From JANTGF01 sp033791445 (lineage in GTDB: Bacteria; Bacteroidota; Bacteroidia; Bacteroidales; VadinHA17): 64,000 nt of DNA. The stretch lies in the NCBI GenBank assembly GCA_033791445.1, contig JASJGS010000198.1, positions 1 through 64,000 on the forward strand, given 5' to 3'. Positions 45,411 to 53,819 of this stretch are shown one piece after another (position 1 is the stretch's first letter; each line of letters starts with the position of its first letter). The position numbers were made by a program, and so were the translations under genes. The notes beneath the pieces were generated by a model. It saw only the letters and a program-made list of their open reading frames with translations, had not been told where the DNA came from and ran no database searches.

Positions 45411-46544
45411 ATGTTTTTCAAGGAAGTCATAGGGCAAGAGAAAATCAAAAGCAAACTCATTCAAACAGTTAGCGAACAAAGAGTGAGCCATGCCTTGATG
45501 TTAGCTGGGGAGGAAGGATTTGGAGGCCTTCCACTTGCAATAGCCTATTCACAATATCTTCTTTGTGAAAATCGAAATGAGGTAGATTCTTGTGGAGAGT
45601 GCCCATCCTGCCAGAAGGTAAAAAAATTAATTCATCCTGATCTGCATTTTGTTTTCCCTATAACCACAATAAAATCCAAAACTAAGCCAATAAGTGATGA
45701 CTTTCTTCCTGAGTGGAGAGAGGAAGTTGTTGAGGATCCATACCTTAGTTCAGGACGATGGTATAAAAGCATTGGAATTGAAGATAAGCAGGGAATGATC
45801 TATGCTCATGAAAGCGAAGAAATTATAAAAAAACTGAATTTTAAAACGTTTGAGGCTGAATATAAGGTTATGATAATTTGGCAACCTGAACGAATGAATA
45901 AGAGCTGTTCAAACAAATTGCTAAAAATGCTCGAAGAACCTCCCCCAAAAACCTTGTTTTTACTTGTTTCAGTTTTCCAGGCTTTGGTTATACCAACTTT
46001 GCTATCTAGAGTTCAGGTAATTAGGGTTCCTGGAATTGAAGATACCTCTTTGATGGAGGCTTTAACTGAAAAACTGAATTTACCAGACCTGGAGATATCT
46101 AATGCGGTTAGGATTGCAAGTGGTAATTATATTAAAGCATTGGAATTTATCAATTCTAGCGAAGAAAGAAACCACAATTTTGAGCTATTCGCGAAATGGA
46201 TGCGTCTCTGCTATAAAAAGGATGTGCCTGGTATCCTGGAGTGGGTGGATGAGGCATCAGCTCTTGGGAGGGAAAAGAAAAAAGTTTTTTTGAATTATAC
46301 ACTTGCTTTAATCAGAGAAAATTTCCTATGGAATCAATTACCAAATCATAAAGATCAAATTATTAAATTGCCTGAAAATGAAAGTATTTTTACAAAAAAT
46401 TTCTCGCTATTTATTAATGAACAGAATATTAATCAAATTTCAGAATTAATTAATAAGGCCATTTTTGATATTGAGGCAAATGCATACCCCAAAACAGTTT
46501 TTCTGGATTCCTCCATTCAGGTAATGAGCTTACTTGGCAAATAG
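45411..46544 (+). CDS. holB: DNA polymerase III delta-prime subunit
   Basis: 377 aa. Clamp-loader AAA+ fold: VIGQEKIKSKL at 7-17, a P-loop degenerated to GEEGFGGLPLA with no GKT, as expected for a non-hydrolysing delta-prime subunit, and the zinc module with Cys52, 61, 64 and 67 (CGECPSC). CSNKLLKMLEEPPPKTLFLL and LLSRVQVIRV are sensor-region blocks. It is followed by ricT after 180 bp, a pair also adjacent in Bacillus (holB-yaaT). Confidence 0.92.
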   Translation: MFFKEVIGQEKIKSKLIQTVSEQRVSHALMLAGEEGFGGLPLAIAYSQYLLCENRNEVDSCGECPSCQKVKKLIHPDLHFVFPITTIKSKTKPISDDFLPEWREEVVEDPYLSSGRWYKSIGIEDKQGMIYAHESEEIIKKLNFKTFEAEYKVMIIWQPERMNKSCSNKLLKMLEEPPPKTLFLLVSVFQALVIPTLLSRVQVIRVPGIEDTSLMEALTEKLNLPDLEISNAVRIASGNYIKALEFINSSEERNHNFELFAKWMRLCYKKDVPGILEWVDEASALGREKKKVFLNYTLALIRENFLWNQLPNHKDQIIKLPENESIFTKNFSLFINEQNINQISELINKAIFDIEANAYPKTVFLDSSIQVMSLLGK

Positions 46545-46724
46545 GTTCTATGGTTCTACTATGGCAATATCAATATAAAAGCTGGTTTTGTATTGGTCCG
46601 GCTAATTAATAAATATAGCAAAGGTGGTTATGTAGGAAATTTCATTATTTTTGCTTTGACGTAATTATATATCATCACCATTATACTTTGAAAAACAGTG
46701 TATTGGTTTATTTAGCCCTTGACT

Positions 46725-47861
46725 ATGAACGATCAGGAAAAAGGTTCCGATATCGGAACTAATAAAGCATACAATCATAGATCCTATTTAAGCGACACAA
46801 AATATAAACTACCAACGTTCGATTGGTTGTACAATGTACCTGAGGGAAATATCTCCTCTGAAATCATTGAGGTTCGTTTTAAGAATACAAGAAAAGGATT
46901 CTACAATAATGTTAACCACCTTAGACTTCGAAAAGGTGATGTTGTAGCTGTTGAGGCCTCCCCGGGCCATGACATTGGAATTGTTTCACTTGCGGGTGAG
47001 CTTGTTCCTGAGCAGTTAAAGAAATACAATATCAACATACAAAGAGTTGAGCTTAAAAAGGTGTACCGTAAAGCTAAACCAGTTGATTTGCAAAAGTGGG
47101 AGGCGGCAAAAAGTATGGAGCATGATACTATGCTCAAGGCGAGGGAACTTGCTAACGGTCTCAACCTGAATATGAAAATTGGAGATGTTGAATTGCAGGG
47201 TGATAAAACGAAGGCCATATTTTATTACATCGCTGAAGAAAGAGTTGACTTTCGTGAGTTGATCAGAGTTTTGGCCGATACTTTTAAAATCCGAATTGAA
47301 ATGAGGCAGATTGGGGCAAGGCAGGAAGCCGGACGGATTGGAGGTATAGGCTCGTGTGGAAGGGAACTTTGTTGCTCTACCTGGATGATAAACTTTGTGT
47401 CAGTATCAACAAGTGCAGCGCGTTACCAGGAACTTTCACTAAACCCCCAGAAACTGGCCGGACAATGTGGTAAATTGAAATGTTGCCTCAACTATGAGTT
47501 AGATTGTTATTTGGATGCACAGAAAGATTTTCCAAACCCAGAGATTCCCCTCGAGTTAATGGAAGGTACTGCCTATCATCAAAAAACGGACATTTTTAAC
47601 CGTTTGATGTGGTATTCATTCGATTCAAAATCAGGAATAAATACTATGCCAGTTCCAGTTGACAGGGTGAAGGAAATACTTGAAATGAATAAAAAGGGTC
47701 AAAAACCCGACTATCTGGTTAAAGATACTTCAGCTATTGTAGCAAAGGAACACAGTTTTGACAATGTAGTTGGTCAGGAAAGTTTAACTCGGTTTGATGG
47801 AAAATCAAGAAGAAAAAAGAAATCGAAAAGAAAAAGAAAGCATCACAAACCCAAGCAATAA
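46725..47861 (+). CDS. ricT: PSP1-domain protein RicT/YaaT
   Basis: 378 aa from the ATG at 46725. The PSP1 core (about 45-265) contains the cysteine clusters that bind an iron-sulfur cluster in the Bacillus RicAFT complex: Cys211, 216, 217 (GSCGRELCC) and Cys248, 253, 254, 261 (CGKLKCCLNYELDC). The C-terminal tail is highly basic (RRKKKSKRKRKHHKPK). In Bacillus the protein affects RNase Y processing; in Bacteroidota its role is untested as far as I know. It is followed after 37 bp by gldH. A TATTTTTG element at 46646-46653 may be its promoter. Confidence 0.92.
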   Translation: MNDQEKGSDIGTNKAYNHRSYLSDTKYKLPTFDWLYNVPEGNISSEIIEVRFKNTRKGFYNNVNHLRLRKGDVVAVEASPGHDIGIVSLAGELVPEQLKKYNINIQRVELKKVYRKAKPVDLQKWEAAKSMEHDTMLKARELANGLNLNMKIGDVELQGDKTKAIFYYIAEERVDFRELIRVLADTFKIRIEMRQIGARQEAGRIGGIGSCGRELCCSTWMINFVSVSTSAARYQELSLNPQKLAGQCGKLKCCLNYELDCYLDAQKDFPNPEIPLELMEGTAYHQKTDIFNRLMWYSFDSKSGINTMPVPVDRVKEILEMNKKGQKPDYLVKDTSAIVAKEHSFDNVVGQESLTRFDGKSRRKKKSKRKRKHHKPKQ

Positions 47862-47898
47862 TAATCTAGCCAAACGTACCTTATAATTTTCAATTCTA

Positions 47899-48369
47899 AT
47901 GAAAAGATTGCAATATCCACTTGTACTTATAATTACAGCTTTGATTTTAACTTCTTGTGACCCATCAAGAGTGTATGAGGAAAATATGAAAGTGCCAGAT
48001 CAAGAATGGAATAAATCTGAGGCAATGATATTTTCTCCGGAGATTACGGATTCAGCCTTAATCTACAATGTATTGGTTAATGTTCGCAATACAGGCAGTT
48101 ATTCTTATAGCAACCTCTTTCTTTTTATAACAACTACCTCTCCAGGAGGCCAATGGATTAAAGACACACTTGAAATACCTTTGTCAAATAGCAGAGGAAA
48201 ATGGCTTGGGAGTGGTATAGGTGATTTATACTTTAATCGTCAGCTCTTCAAGTACAACGTCAGATTTCCCCATTCTGGAGTTTATTCTTTTGAGATTGTT
48301 CAGGGCATGCGTGATACCGAACTGAAAGGGATAAGGGATATTGGCCTTCGGGTTGAAAAATCAGAATAA
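47899..48369 (+). CDS. gldH: Gliding motility lipoprotein GldH
   Basis: 156 aa. Lipoprotein signal with lipobox LTSC (Cys20), then DPSRVYEENMKVPDQEWNK, the GldH start pattern. The remainder (LVNVRNTGSYSYSNLFLFI, GSGIGDLYFNRQLF, FPHSGVYSFEIVQGMRD) matches the family. GldH is an outer-membrane-associated lipoprotein needed for gliding in Flavobacterium; it also occurs in non-gliding Bacteroidota. It follows ricT by 37 bp and trmB starts 23 bp downstream. Confidence 0.92.
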   Translation: MKRLQYPLVLIITALILTSCDPSRVYEENMKVPDQEWNKSEAMIFSPEITDSALIYNVLVNVRNTGSYSYSNLFLFITTTSPGGQWIKDTLEIPLSNSRGKWLGSGIGDLYFNRQLFKYNVRFPHSGVYSFEIVQGMRDTELKGIRDIGLRVEKSE

Positions 48370-48392
48370 ATGTTAGGATAATAAGTTGAAAA

Positions 48393-49082
48393 GTGGGTAA
48401 GGATAAGCTTAAACGATGGGCTGCGATGGAAGATTTTCCTAATGTGATTCAGCCTGAGTTAAAACAGGTCTTAAATACCGATCATCCATTAAAAGGAAAA
48501 TGGTGCAAGGAATACTTTAGAAATGAAAATCCTATTGTTTTGGAGTTGGGTTGTGGAAGAGGTGAATACACGGTAGGGCTGGCGAAACATTTTCCGGAAA
48601 CCAACTTTATAGGTATTGATATAAAAGGGGCAAGGCTATGGCGGGGAGCAAAAAGTGCATTGCAGGAAAACTTAAATAACGTCGCCTTTCTGCGCACCCG
48701 GATTGAATTTATTAAATCTTTTTTTGCATCTGGTGAAGTGGATGAAATCTGGCTTACTTTTCCTGATCCACAACTTAAAAGGAGAAGGAAGAATAAAAGA
48801 CTTACAAATGCCTCCTTTTTAAATTCTTATATGGAATTTCTTAAGCCCAATGGACTTATTCATTTAAAAACGGATAGCCACGAACTGTTTCATTATACTT
48901 TTGATTTATTAAAAAATAATGAGGTTGATATACTTTTGTCAACAGATAATTTGTATGATGGAAATAGGGAGGATGAAATATTATCTATAAGAACTTATTA
49001 TGAAGAAAAATTCCTGGAAAAAGGGATTGATATTACCTATCTTAAGTTTATACTTTCAAATAGACTGAGAGAAATCAATTAA
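48393..49082 (+). CDS. trmB: tRNA (guanine-N7-)-methyltransferase
   Basis: 229 aa from a GTG start. SAM site ELGCGRG at 51-57, IGIDIKGARLWRGAK, and the catalytic/substrate block FPDPQLKRRRKNKRL near 124 with HLKTDSHELFHYT. It methylates G46 of tRNA. It is part of the plus-strand run ricT-gldH-trmB-ATL. Confidence 0.95.
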   Translation: MGKDKLKRWAAMEDFPNVIQPELKQVLNTDHPLKGKWCKEYFRNENPIVLELGCGRGEYTVGLAKHFPETNFIGIDIKGARLWRGAKSALQENLNNVAFLRTRIEFIKSFFASGEVDEIWLTFPDPQLKRRRKNKRLTNASFLNSYMEFLKPNGLIHLKTDSHELFHYTFDLLKNNEVDILLSTDNLYDGNREDEILSIRTYYEEKFLEKGIDITYLKFILSNRLREIN

Positions 49083-49095
49083 AGTAAACCTGGAG

Positions 49096-49425
49096 ATGGA
49101 TACCGATAGTTTTTTTGAAATGGTTTACGAAGTTACCCGTAAAATTCCCTATGGTCGGGTAACTACCTATGGGTCTATTGCCAGGTATTTGGGCACAGGT
49201 AGATCAGCCAGAGTAGTTGGCTGGGCATTGAACAATTGCCATTCAGAAGGAGATTTTATTCCTGCACACAGGGTAGTAAATAGAAAAGGCCTTTTAACAG
49301 GTAAAAGACACTTCGGAATGATGGGAACAATGGCTCAACTTCTCGAGAATGAAGGTATTCGAGTAGTAGATGACCAGATTATTGATTTTGATAAGCTATT
49401 CTGGGATCCCTCAAAAGCATTATAA
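49096..49425 (+). CDS. Alkyltransferase-like protein (MGMT fold, Cys replaced)
   Basis: 109 aa, only the DNA-binding C-terminal MGMT domain. IPYGRVTTYGSIARYLG at 18-34, the arginine-finger region GRSARVVGWALNN and the active-site loop PAHRVV (56-61). The alkyl-acceptor cysteine of PCHRV is Ala57 here, so it cannot repair by transfer. Alkyltransferase-like proteins bind O6-alkylguanine and recruit nucleotide excision repair; most have Trp or Ala in this place. It lies 13 bp after trmB. Confidence 0.88.
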   Translation: MDTDSFFEMVYEVTRKIPYGRVTTYGSIARYLGTGRSARVVGWALNNCHSEGDFIPAHRVVNRKGLLTGKRHFGMMGTMAQLLENEGIRVVDDQIIDFDKLFWDPSKAL

Positions 49426-49503
49426 CTATCTGGAAAGTCCAAAATATAATATATATTTGCAAGCCTAAATTAAATTAAACTAAATTAAATTAGATCATAA
49501 GTG

Positions 49504-50637
49504 ATGGCAATTGGAAACTCAAAAGTTCTTGAAATTTTAGATACAATAAAGCATCCTGAGAAAAAGGATGGACTGGTATCCTTAAATATGATTGAAGACC
49601 TAACGGTTGAAGGTGAAAAAGTGAGTTTTACCATAGTTTTTCCAGGAGTCAATGACCCTTTTGTTCATTCGTTAAAAAAGGCTTGTGTTGTTTCCTTAAA
49701 AAAGGAATTTGGGGATTCAATTCAGATCGAGGGAAATATTAACCATAAATTTTCTATTGTCAGGAAAGAAAGAGAGATACTTCCTGGTGTTGAAAATATT
49801 ATTGCTGTTGCTTCTGGGAAAGGTGGGGTTGGTAAATCTACAGTTGCTGTAAATCTAGCTGTATCGTTGGCAAATTTGGGATATAAAGTTGGCCTCTTAG
49901 ATGCTGATATTTCGGGGCCTTCCATTCCTAAAATGTTTAAACTTGAGGGTGCTCGACCCACGGTTACCAAAGTGGATGATAAAGAGATGATCATTCCGGT
50001 TGAAAATTATTCAGTAAAGATTTTGTCCATCGGCTTTTTTATAAATCCTGACGATGCCTTGGTTTGGAGGGGCCCCATGGCTACCAATGCCTTGAAACAA
50101 TTAATTAGTCAGGGTGATTGGGGAGACTTAGATTATATGTTAATTGATCTTCCTCCCGGGACCAGTGATATTCATTTGACAATGGTTCAGGAAGTTCCAG
50201 TAACAGGAGCTATTATTGTAAGCACACCACAGGATGTTGCTCTGGCAGATGTTATCAAAGGGATATCGATGTTTAAAGGAGAGAAAATTAATGTTCCGGT
50301 ATTGGGCTTAGTTGAAAATATGGCCTGGTTTACTCCGGAAGAATTGCCAGATAATAAATATTTTATTTTTGGTAAAGGTGGATGCAAACAACTTGCAAAG
50401 GATTATAATTTGCCTCTTTTGCAACAGATTCCCATTGTTCAAAGTATTCGGGAAAATGGAGATATGGGAACTCCATCAGCTCTGGATCAGGAATCCATAA
50501 TTGGACAGGCTTTTAGCCAGTTAGCTCAAAATACTGTTTCAGAGGTCAATAAAAGAAATGCAGAAGCTGATCCCACCATTAAAGTTGAGATTGATCCGGC
50601 AACTATGGTTAAAACGTATAAACCAAATAGTGTATAA
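49504..50637 (+). CDS. apbC: Mrp/ApbC-type P-loop ATPase (iron-sulfur carrier)
   Basis: 377 aa from the ATG at 49504. N-terminal MIP18/DUF59 domain (1-85), then a deviant Walker A ATPase (SGKGGVGKSTVAVNLA near 102) with DADISGPSIP and LIDLPPGTSDIHLT. The CxxC that bridges the Fe-S cluster in E. coli Mrp is absent (MAWFTPEELPDNKYFIFGKGGC, only one Cys near the site). It is 2 bp before a NifU-domain gene, so the pair probably acts in Fe-S delivery. Confidence 0.92.
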   Translation: MAIGNSKVLEILDTIKHPEKKDGLVSLNMIEDLTVEGEKVSFTIVFPGVNDPFVHSLKKACVVSLKKEFGDSIQIEGNINHKFSIVRKEREILPGVENIIAVASGKGGVGKSTVAVNLAVSLANLGYKVGLLDADISGPSIPKMFKLEGARPTVTKVDDKEMIIPVENYSVKILSIGFFINPDDALVWRGPMATNALKQLISQGDWGDLDYMLIDLPPGTSDIHLTMVQEVPVTGAIIVSTPQDVALADVIKGISMFKGEKINVPVLGLVENMAWFTPEELPDNKYFIFGKGGCKQLAKDYNLPLLQQIPIVQSIRENGDMGTPSALDQESIIGQAFSQLAQNTVSEVNKRNAEADPTIKVEIDPATMVKTYKPNSV

Positions 50638-50639
50638 TT

Positions 50640-50879
50640 ATGAGCCAATATTCTAATGAAGAGGTATTAAAATCTCTGGAAAAGGTGAGACCCTATCTTA
50701 TTACGGATGGTGGTGATATTGAATTCGTAAGCTTAGAAGAGGATATTGTAAAAATTAGACTTACCGGGTCTTGTTCAGAATGCCCGCATAAATTCCAAAC
50801 CCTCGCCGGAATTCAGGAAGTAATCTTGAAAGACTTACCATTAATCAAAGAAGTAAAAGTAGTGGATGACAGGAATTAG
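50640..50879 (+). CDS. NifU-like Fe-S scaffold domain protein
   Basis: 79 aa single NifU C-terminal domain. Cys45xxCys48 in GSCSECPHKFQTLAGIQ is the cluster-binding motif, and ITDGGDIEFV at 21-30 is the standard N-terminal block. It lies 2 bp after the Mrp ATPase and is the last gene of the run. Confidence 0.95.
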   Translation: MSQYSNEEVLKSLEKVRPYLITDGGDIEFVSLEEDIVKIRLTGSCSECPHKFQTLAGIQEVILKDLPLIKEVKVVDDRN

Positions 50880-50929
50880 AAAAATATATTTCTGAGTTCT
50901 CTTTTTTAATTTCTATTAATAGGATTTTG

Positions 50930-50961
50930 TTTGAACATCGTAGGCAATTTCATTATCTTTC
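50930..50961 (+). promoter_or_regulatory. Bacteroidetes-type promoter of sprE
   Basis: TTTG (50930-50933), 20 nt spacer, TATCTTTC (50954-50961). It fits the -33 TTTG / -7 TAnnTTTG consensus with one mismatch. The transcript would start about 45 nt before the sprE start codon. It is the best promoter I found in the window. Confidence 0.55.
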
Positions 50962-51015
50962 CGTCATAAAATCACAACATTATATAATATCTTTCTATTT
51001 TCAATGTTTTATTGA

Positions 51016-53700
51016 TTGAAAGCTTATTTAAATTTGAAATTTTCTCAGTTCCCATATAAATTATTGACCCTTCTTTTATTGGGAATAATTATTTCCGGTT
51101 GCTCAGTTGAGAAAAATACGGGTAGTACAAGAGCTTTCCATAATCTTATTTCCAGATACAATATATACTTTAACGGAAAAGAAGCTTATAAAAAGGGTGT
51201 TCGGAAAGTGGATAAGACATTCATCGATGATTTCTCGGAGACTTTGCCCATATTTAAATATGCAGATGAAAATGTAGCAAGGACTATTTCTCCGGAAATG
51301 GATAAAGCCATAACCAAGTCAACAAAGGTTATCTCTTTGCATTCAATTACAGCAAAGCCCAACTACGATAATAAAAAAAACTTATCAGAGAAGGAGGAGG
51401 AATTTTACAGCCAGAATGAATTCAATAACTGGGTGGATGATAGTTATTTACTAATGGCCAAAGCTCAGTTTCATAAGCTTGACTATTTTATTTCATTAAA
51501 GACATTTAAATATGTAACTGAAGAAGCTTCTGATCTGGATGTTATTTATGAAGCTTTAATATGGACAGTCCGCGTATATAATGAAGAGGGGAGTTATGGT
51601 TATTCAAAAGAAATACTTGTTTCCCTGGAAGAAGACCCGGATCTGCCAAAAGATCTACATGCAGATTTTTATTCAACTTATGCCGATTATTACCTGAAAA
51701 GGGAAATGTACGATGAAGTTGTTCCTGTGCTCGAAAAATTACTAAATATTGAGAAAAAGAAGAAAAATAAAACCAGGTATACTTATATTCTTGCTCAGGC
51801 GAATGAAAATTTGGGTAACATGAATGAGGCTTACAGGCTATATGCAAAGGTGGTGAAAATGAATCCTACCTATGATATGACTTTTAATGCTCGTATTAAT
51901 CAGGCTGAATCATTTGATGTTACTATTGAAAATGTAAGTGAAATAAAGAAGATATTGCGGAAGATGCTTCGGGATGATAAAAACACGGATTACTTCGACC
52001 AAATTTATTATGCTTTTGGAAACATTGCCCTAAAAGAGAATAAGCAGGAAGAAGCTATTCAATATTTTAAAAAATCGGCCCAGGCAAGTATCTCAAACAA
52101 TAAACAAAAAGGAATTTCATACTTAACCATTGCAGATCTTTATTTTAAGGATGAAAATTATTATAGGGCTCAACCTTATTATGATTCTGCAATGATTGTT
52201 TTAGATCAATCATTTCCTGGGTATGGTGTAATCGAAATCAAAAAAGAAAGTTTGAATCGCCTGGTTCAGAATATAAATACTGTGCAAATAGAAGATAGCT
52301 TGCAAAGAATGGCAGCCATGGGGCCAGCTGATCGATTAAATTATATTGATGAGGTAATTGTACAGGTAAAAGCGGAGGATGAGAAACAGAGAGAAAACCA
52401 GGAGATGAATCAATATAATCTCTCCAATCAGTACGAAACAGATCAAAGGGTAAACCAGGAATTGGCGAAAGCAGGCAATTGGTATTTCTATAATCCAGCA
52501 GTAGTAGGATTGGGCAGGAACGAGTTTCGACAGAGATGGGGGAACCGTCAGCTGGAAGATAATTGGCGGCGTAAAAATAAATCTATTTCAGAAGCAAATA
52601 TGGAAGAAATAGTGAAGGGAGAGGAGGGCATTGATGCTGAGAATGGAAAAACTACTGTTAAAGATAAATACAGCAGGGAGTATTATCTGAAGGACCTTCC
52701 ACTTACTGATTCCTTAATCCAGGAATCGAATACCAGGATAGAAACATCTATGTATAAGATAGGTCAGATTTATCTCGATGAGTTGAAAGATGATTCAAAA
52801 GCTGCAGGATCATTTGAAGCCTTAATTCTTCGTTTCCCAGGAACAAGCTATTCTCTGGCAGCATACTATTATTTGTATGAGCTAAGTAAGGAAAATGGTA
52901 ATCAGGAAAAATCAAACTTTTACAAAAATAAAATTATTACAAATTATCCTGAAAGTGAGTTTGCAAAAATGTTGAGTGATCCAGACTATCTGAGAAAAAG
53001 GAATGAATTAGAACGTGAAGATTATCTATTATATGAAGACCTGTATAAAAAATATCTGATCGAACAATATAATTATGTAATTGTTGAGTGTGAAAGGTTT
53101 ATTTCTTCTAAGTCTGATCATGATTTAACTCCAAAATATAGACTTCTTAAAGCATATGCTATAGCCAAAGTAAGCAACATAAGAGATTTTAAAGAAGCTT
53201 TGAATGATGTGGTAGAAAATTCTCCCGATGGTCAGGAAAAGGATCGGGCTAAGGAGCTGATAGCTTTTTATAATGAAGAGATTCCTGAATTAAAAGAAGA
53301 AGAAGAGGTTAAAATTAGTGTGGAGATTTATAAAGTCACTGCAAATGAAGAGCATATTGTGGTATTTTCCATTGAAGATGCGAGTGTAGATGCCAATCAG
53401 CTTATGTTTAATATTATCAATTACAATCTTGATAATTACTCCCATGCTGAGTTTTCAACTAACTTACAAGATGTTGGTGATAAGGGCAGTATGATTTCAA
53501 TACGAGGTGTAGGCAAGAAAAAAGAAACTACAGAATACCTTATTAAAATATTGAAAGATAAGAGTATTACAGATGTGACCACGGGTAAAAAAATATCCAC
53601 ATTTGTTATTTCTGAGTCAAATCTTGGGGTTTTCCTTGAGAATAAATCAGTTTCTGTATATCTGAAATTCTATGGGAAGAATTATCTGGGCAATAATTAA
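51016..53700 (+). CDS. sprE: T9SS-associated TPR lipoprotein SprE/PorW
   Basis: 894 aa from a TTG at 51016. A TGA stands directly upstream and there is no ATG before the lipobox, so the start is TTG at 51016 or 51034. The lipobox is ISGC (Cys29). The N-terminal block GSTRAFHNLISRYNIYFNGKEAYKKG is the SprE/PorW hallmark. TPR-type helical repeats fill the middle (about 130-420), and residues from about 570 to 790 resemble further TPRs. PorW is needed for T9SS secretion and is reported to link the ring to other outer-membrane parts. porX follows after 119 bp. Confidence 0.92.
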   Translation: MKAYLNLKFSQFPYKLLTLLLLGIIISGCSVEKNTGSTRAFHNLISRYNIYFNGKEAYKKGVRKVDKTFIDDFSETLPIFKYADENVARTISPEMDKAITKSTKVISLHSITAKPNYDNKKNLSEKEEEFYSQNEFNNWVDDSYLLMAKAQFHKLDYFISLKTFKYVTEEASDLDVIYEALIWTVRVYNEEGSYGYSKEILVSLEEDPDLPKDLHADFYSTYADYYLKREMYDEVVPVLEKLLNIEKKKKNKTRYTYILAQANENLGNMNEAYRLYAKVVKMNPTYDMTFNARINQAESFDVTIENVSEIKKILRKMLRDDKNTDYFDQIYYAFGNIALKENKQEEAIQYFKKSAQASISNNKQKGISYLTIADLYFKDENYYRAQPYYDSAMIVLDQSFPGYGVIEIKKESLNRLVQNINTVQIEDSLQRMAAMGPADRLNYIDEVIVQVKAEDEKQRENQEMNQYNLSNQYETDQRVNQELAKAGNWYFYNPAVVGLGRNEFRQRWGNRQLEDNWRRKNKSISEANMEEIVKGEEGIDAENGKTTVKDKYSREYYLKDLPLTDSLIQESNTRIETSMYKIGQIYLDELKDDSKAAGSFEALILRFPGTSYSLAAYYYLYELSKENGNQEKSNFYKNKIITNYPESEFAKMLSDPDYLRKRNELEREDYLLYEDLYKKYLIEQYNYVIVECERFISSKSDHDLTPKYRLLKAYAIAKVSNIRDFKEALNDVVENSPDGQEKDRAKELIAFYNEEIPELKEEEEVKISVEIYKVTANEEHIVVFSIEDASVDANQLMFNIINYNLDNYSHAEFSTNLQDVGDKGSMISIRGVGKKKETTEYLIKILKDKSITDVTTGKKISTFVISESNLGVFLENKSVSVYLKFYGKNYLGNN

Positions 53701-53819
53701 AAAATTGATTAAAAACCCAGGAATAAACCTTGCCGATTATTAGGATTAACTCTATAAGTCATTTACAATCTGCAACTTATAATAATCAATTATTCGATTT
53801 GTTGTAATAATATTGAAGC

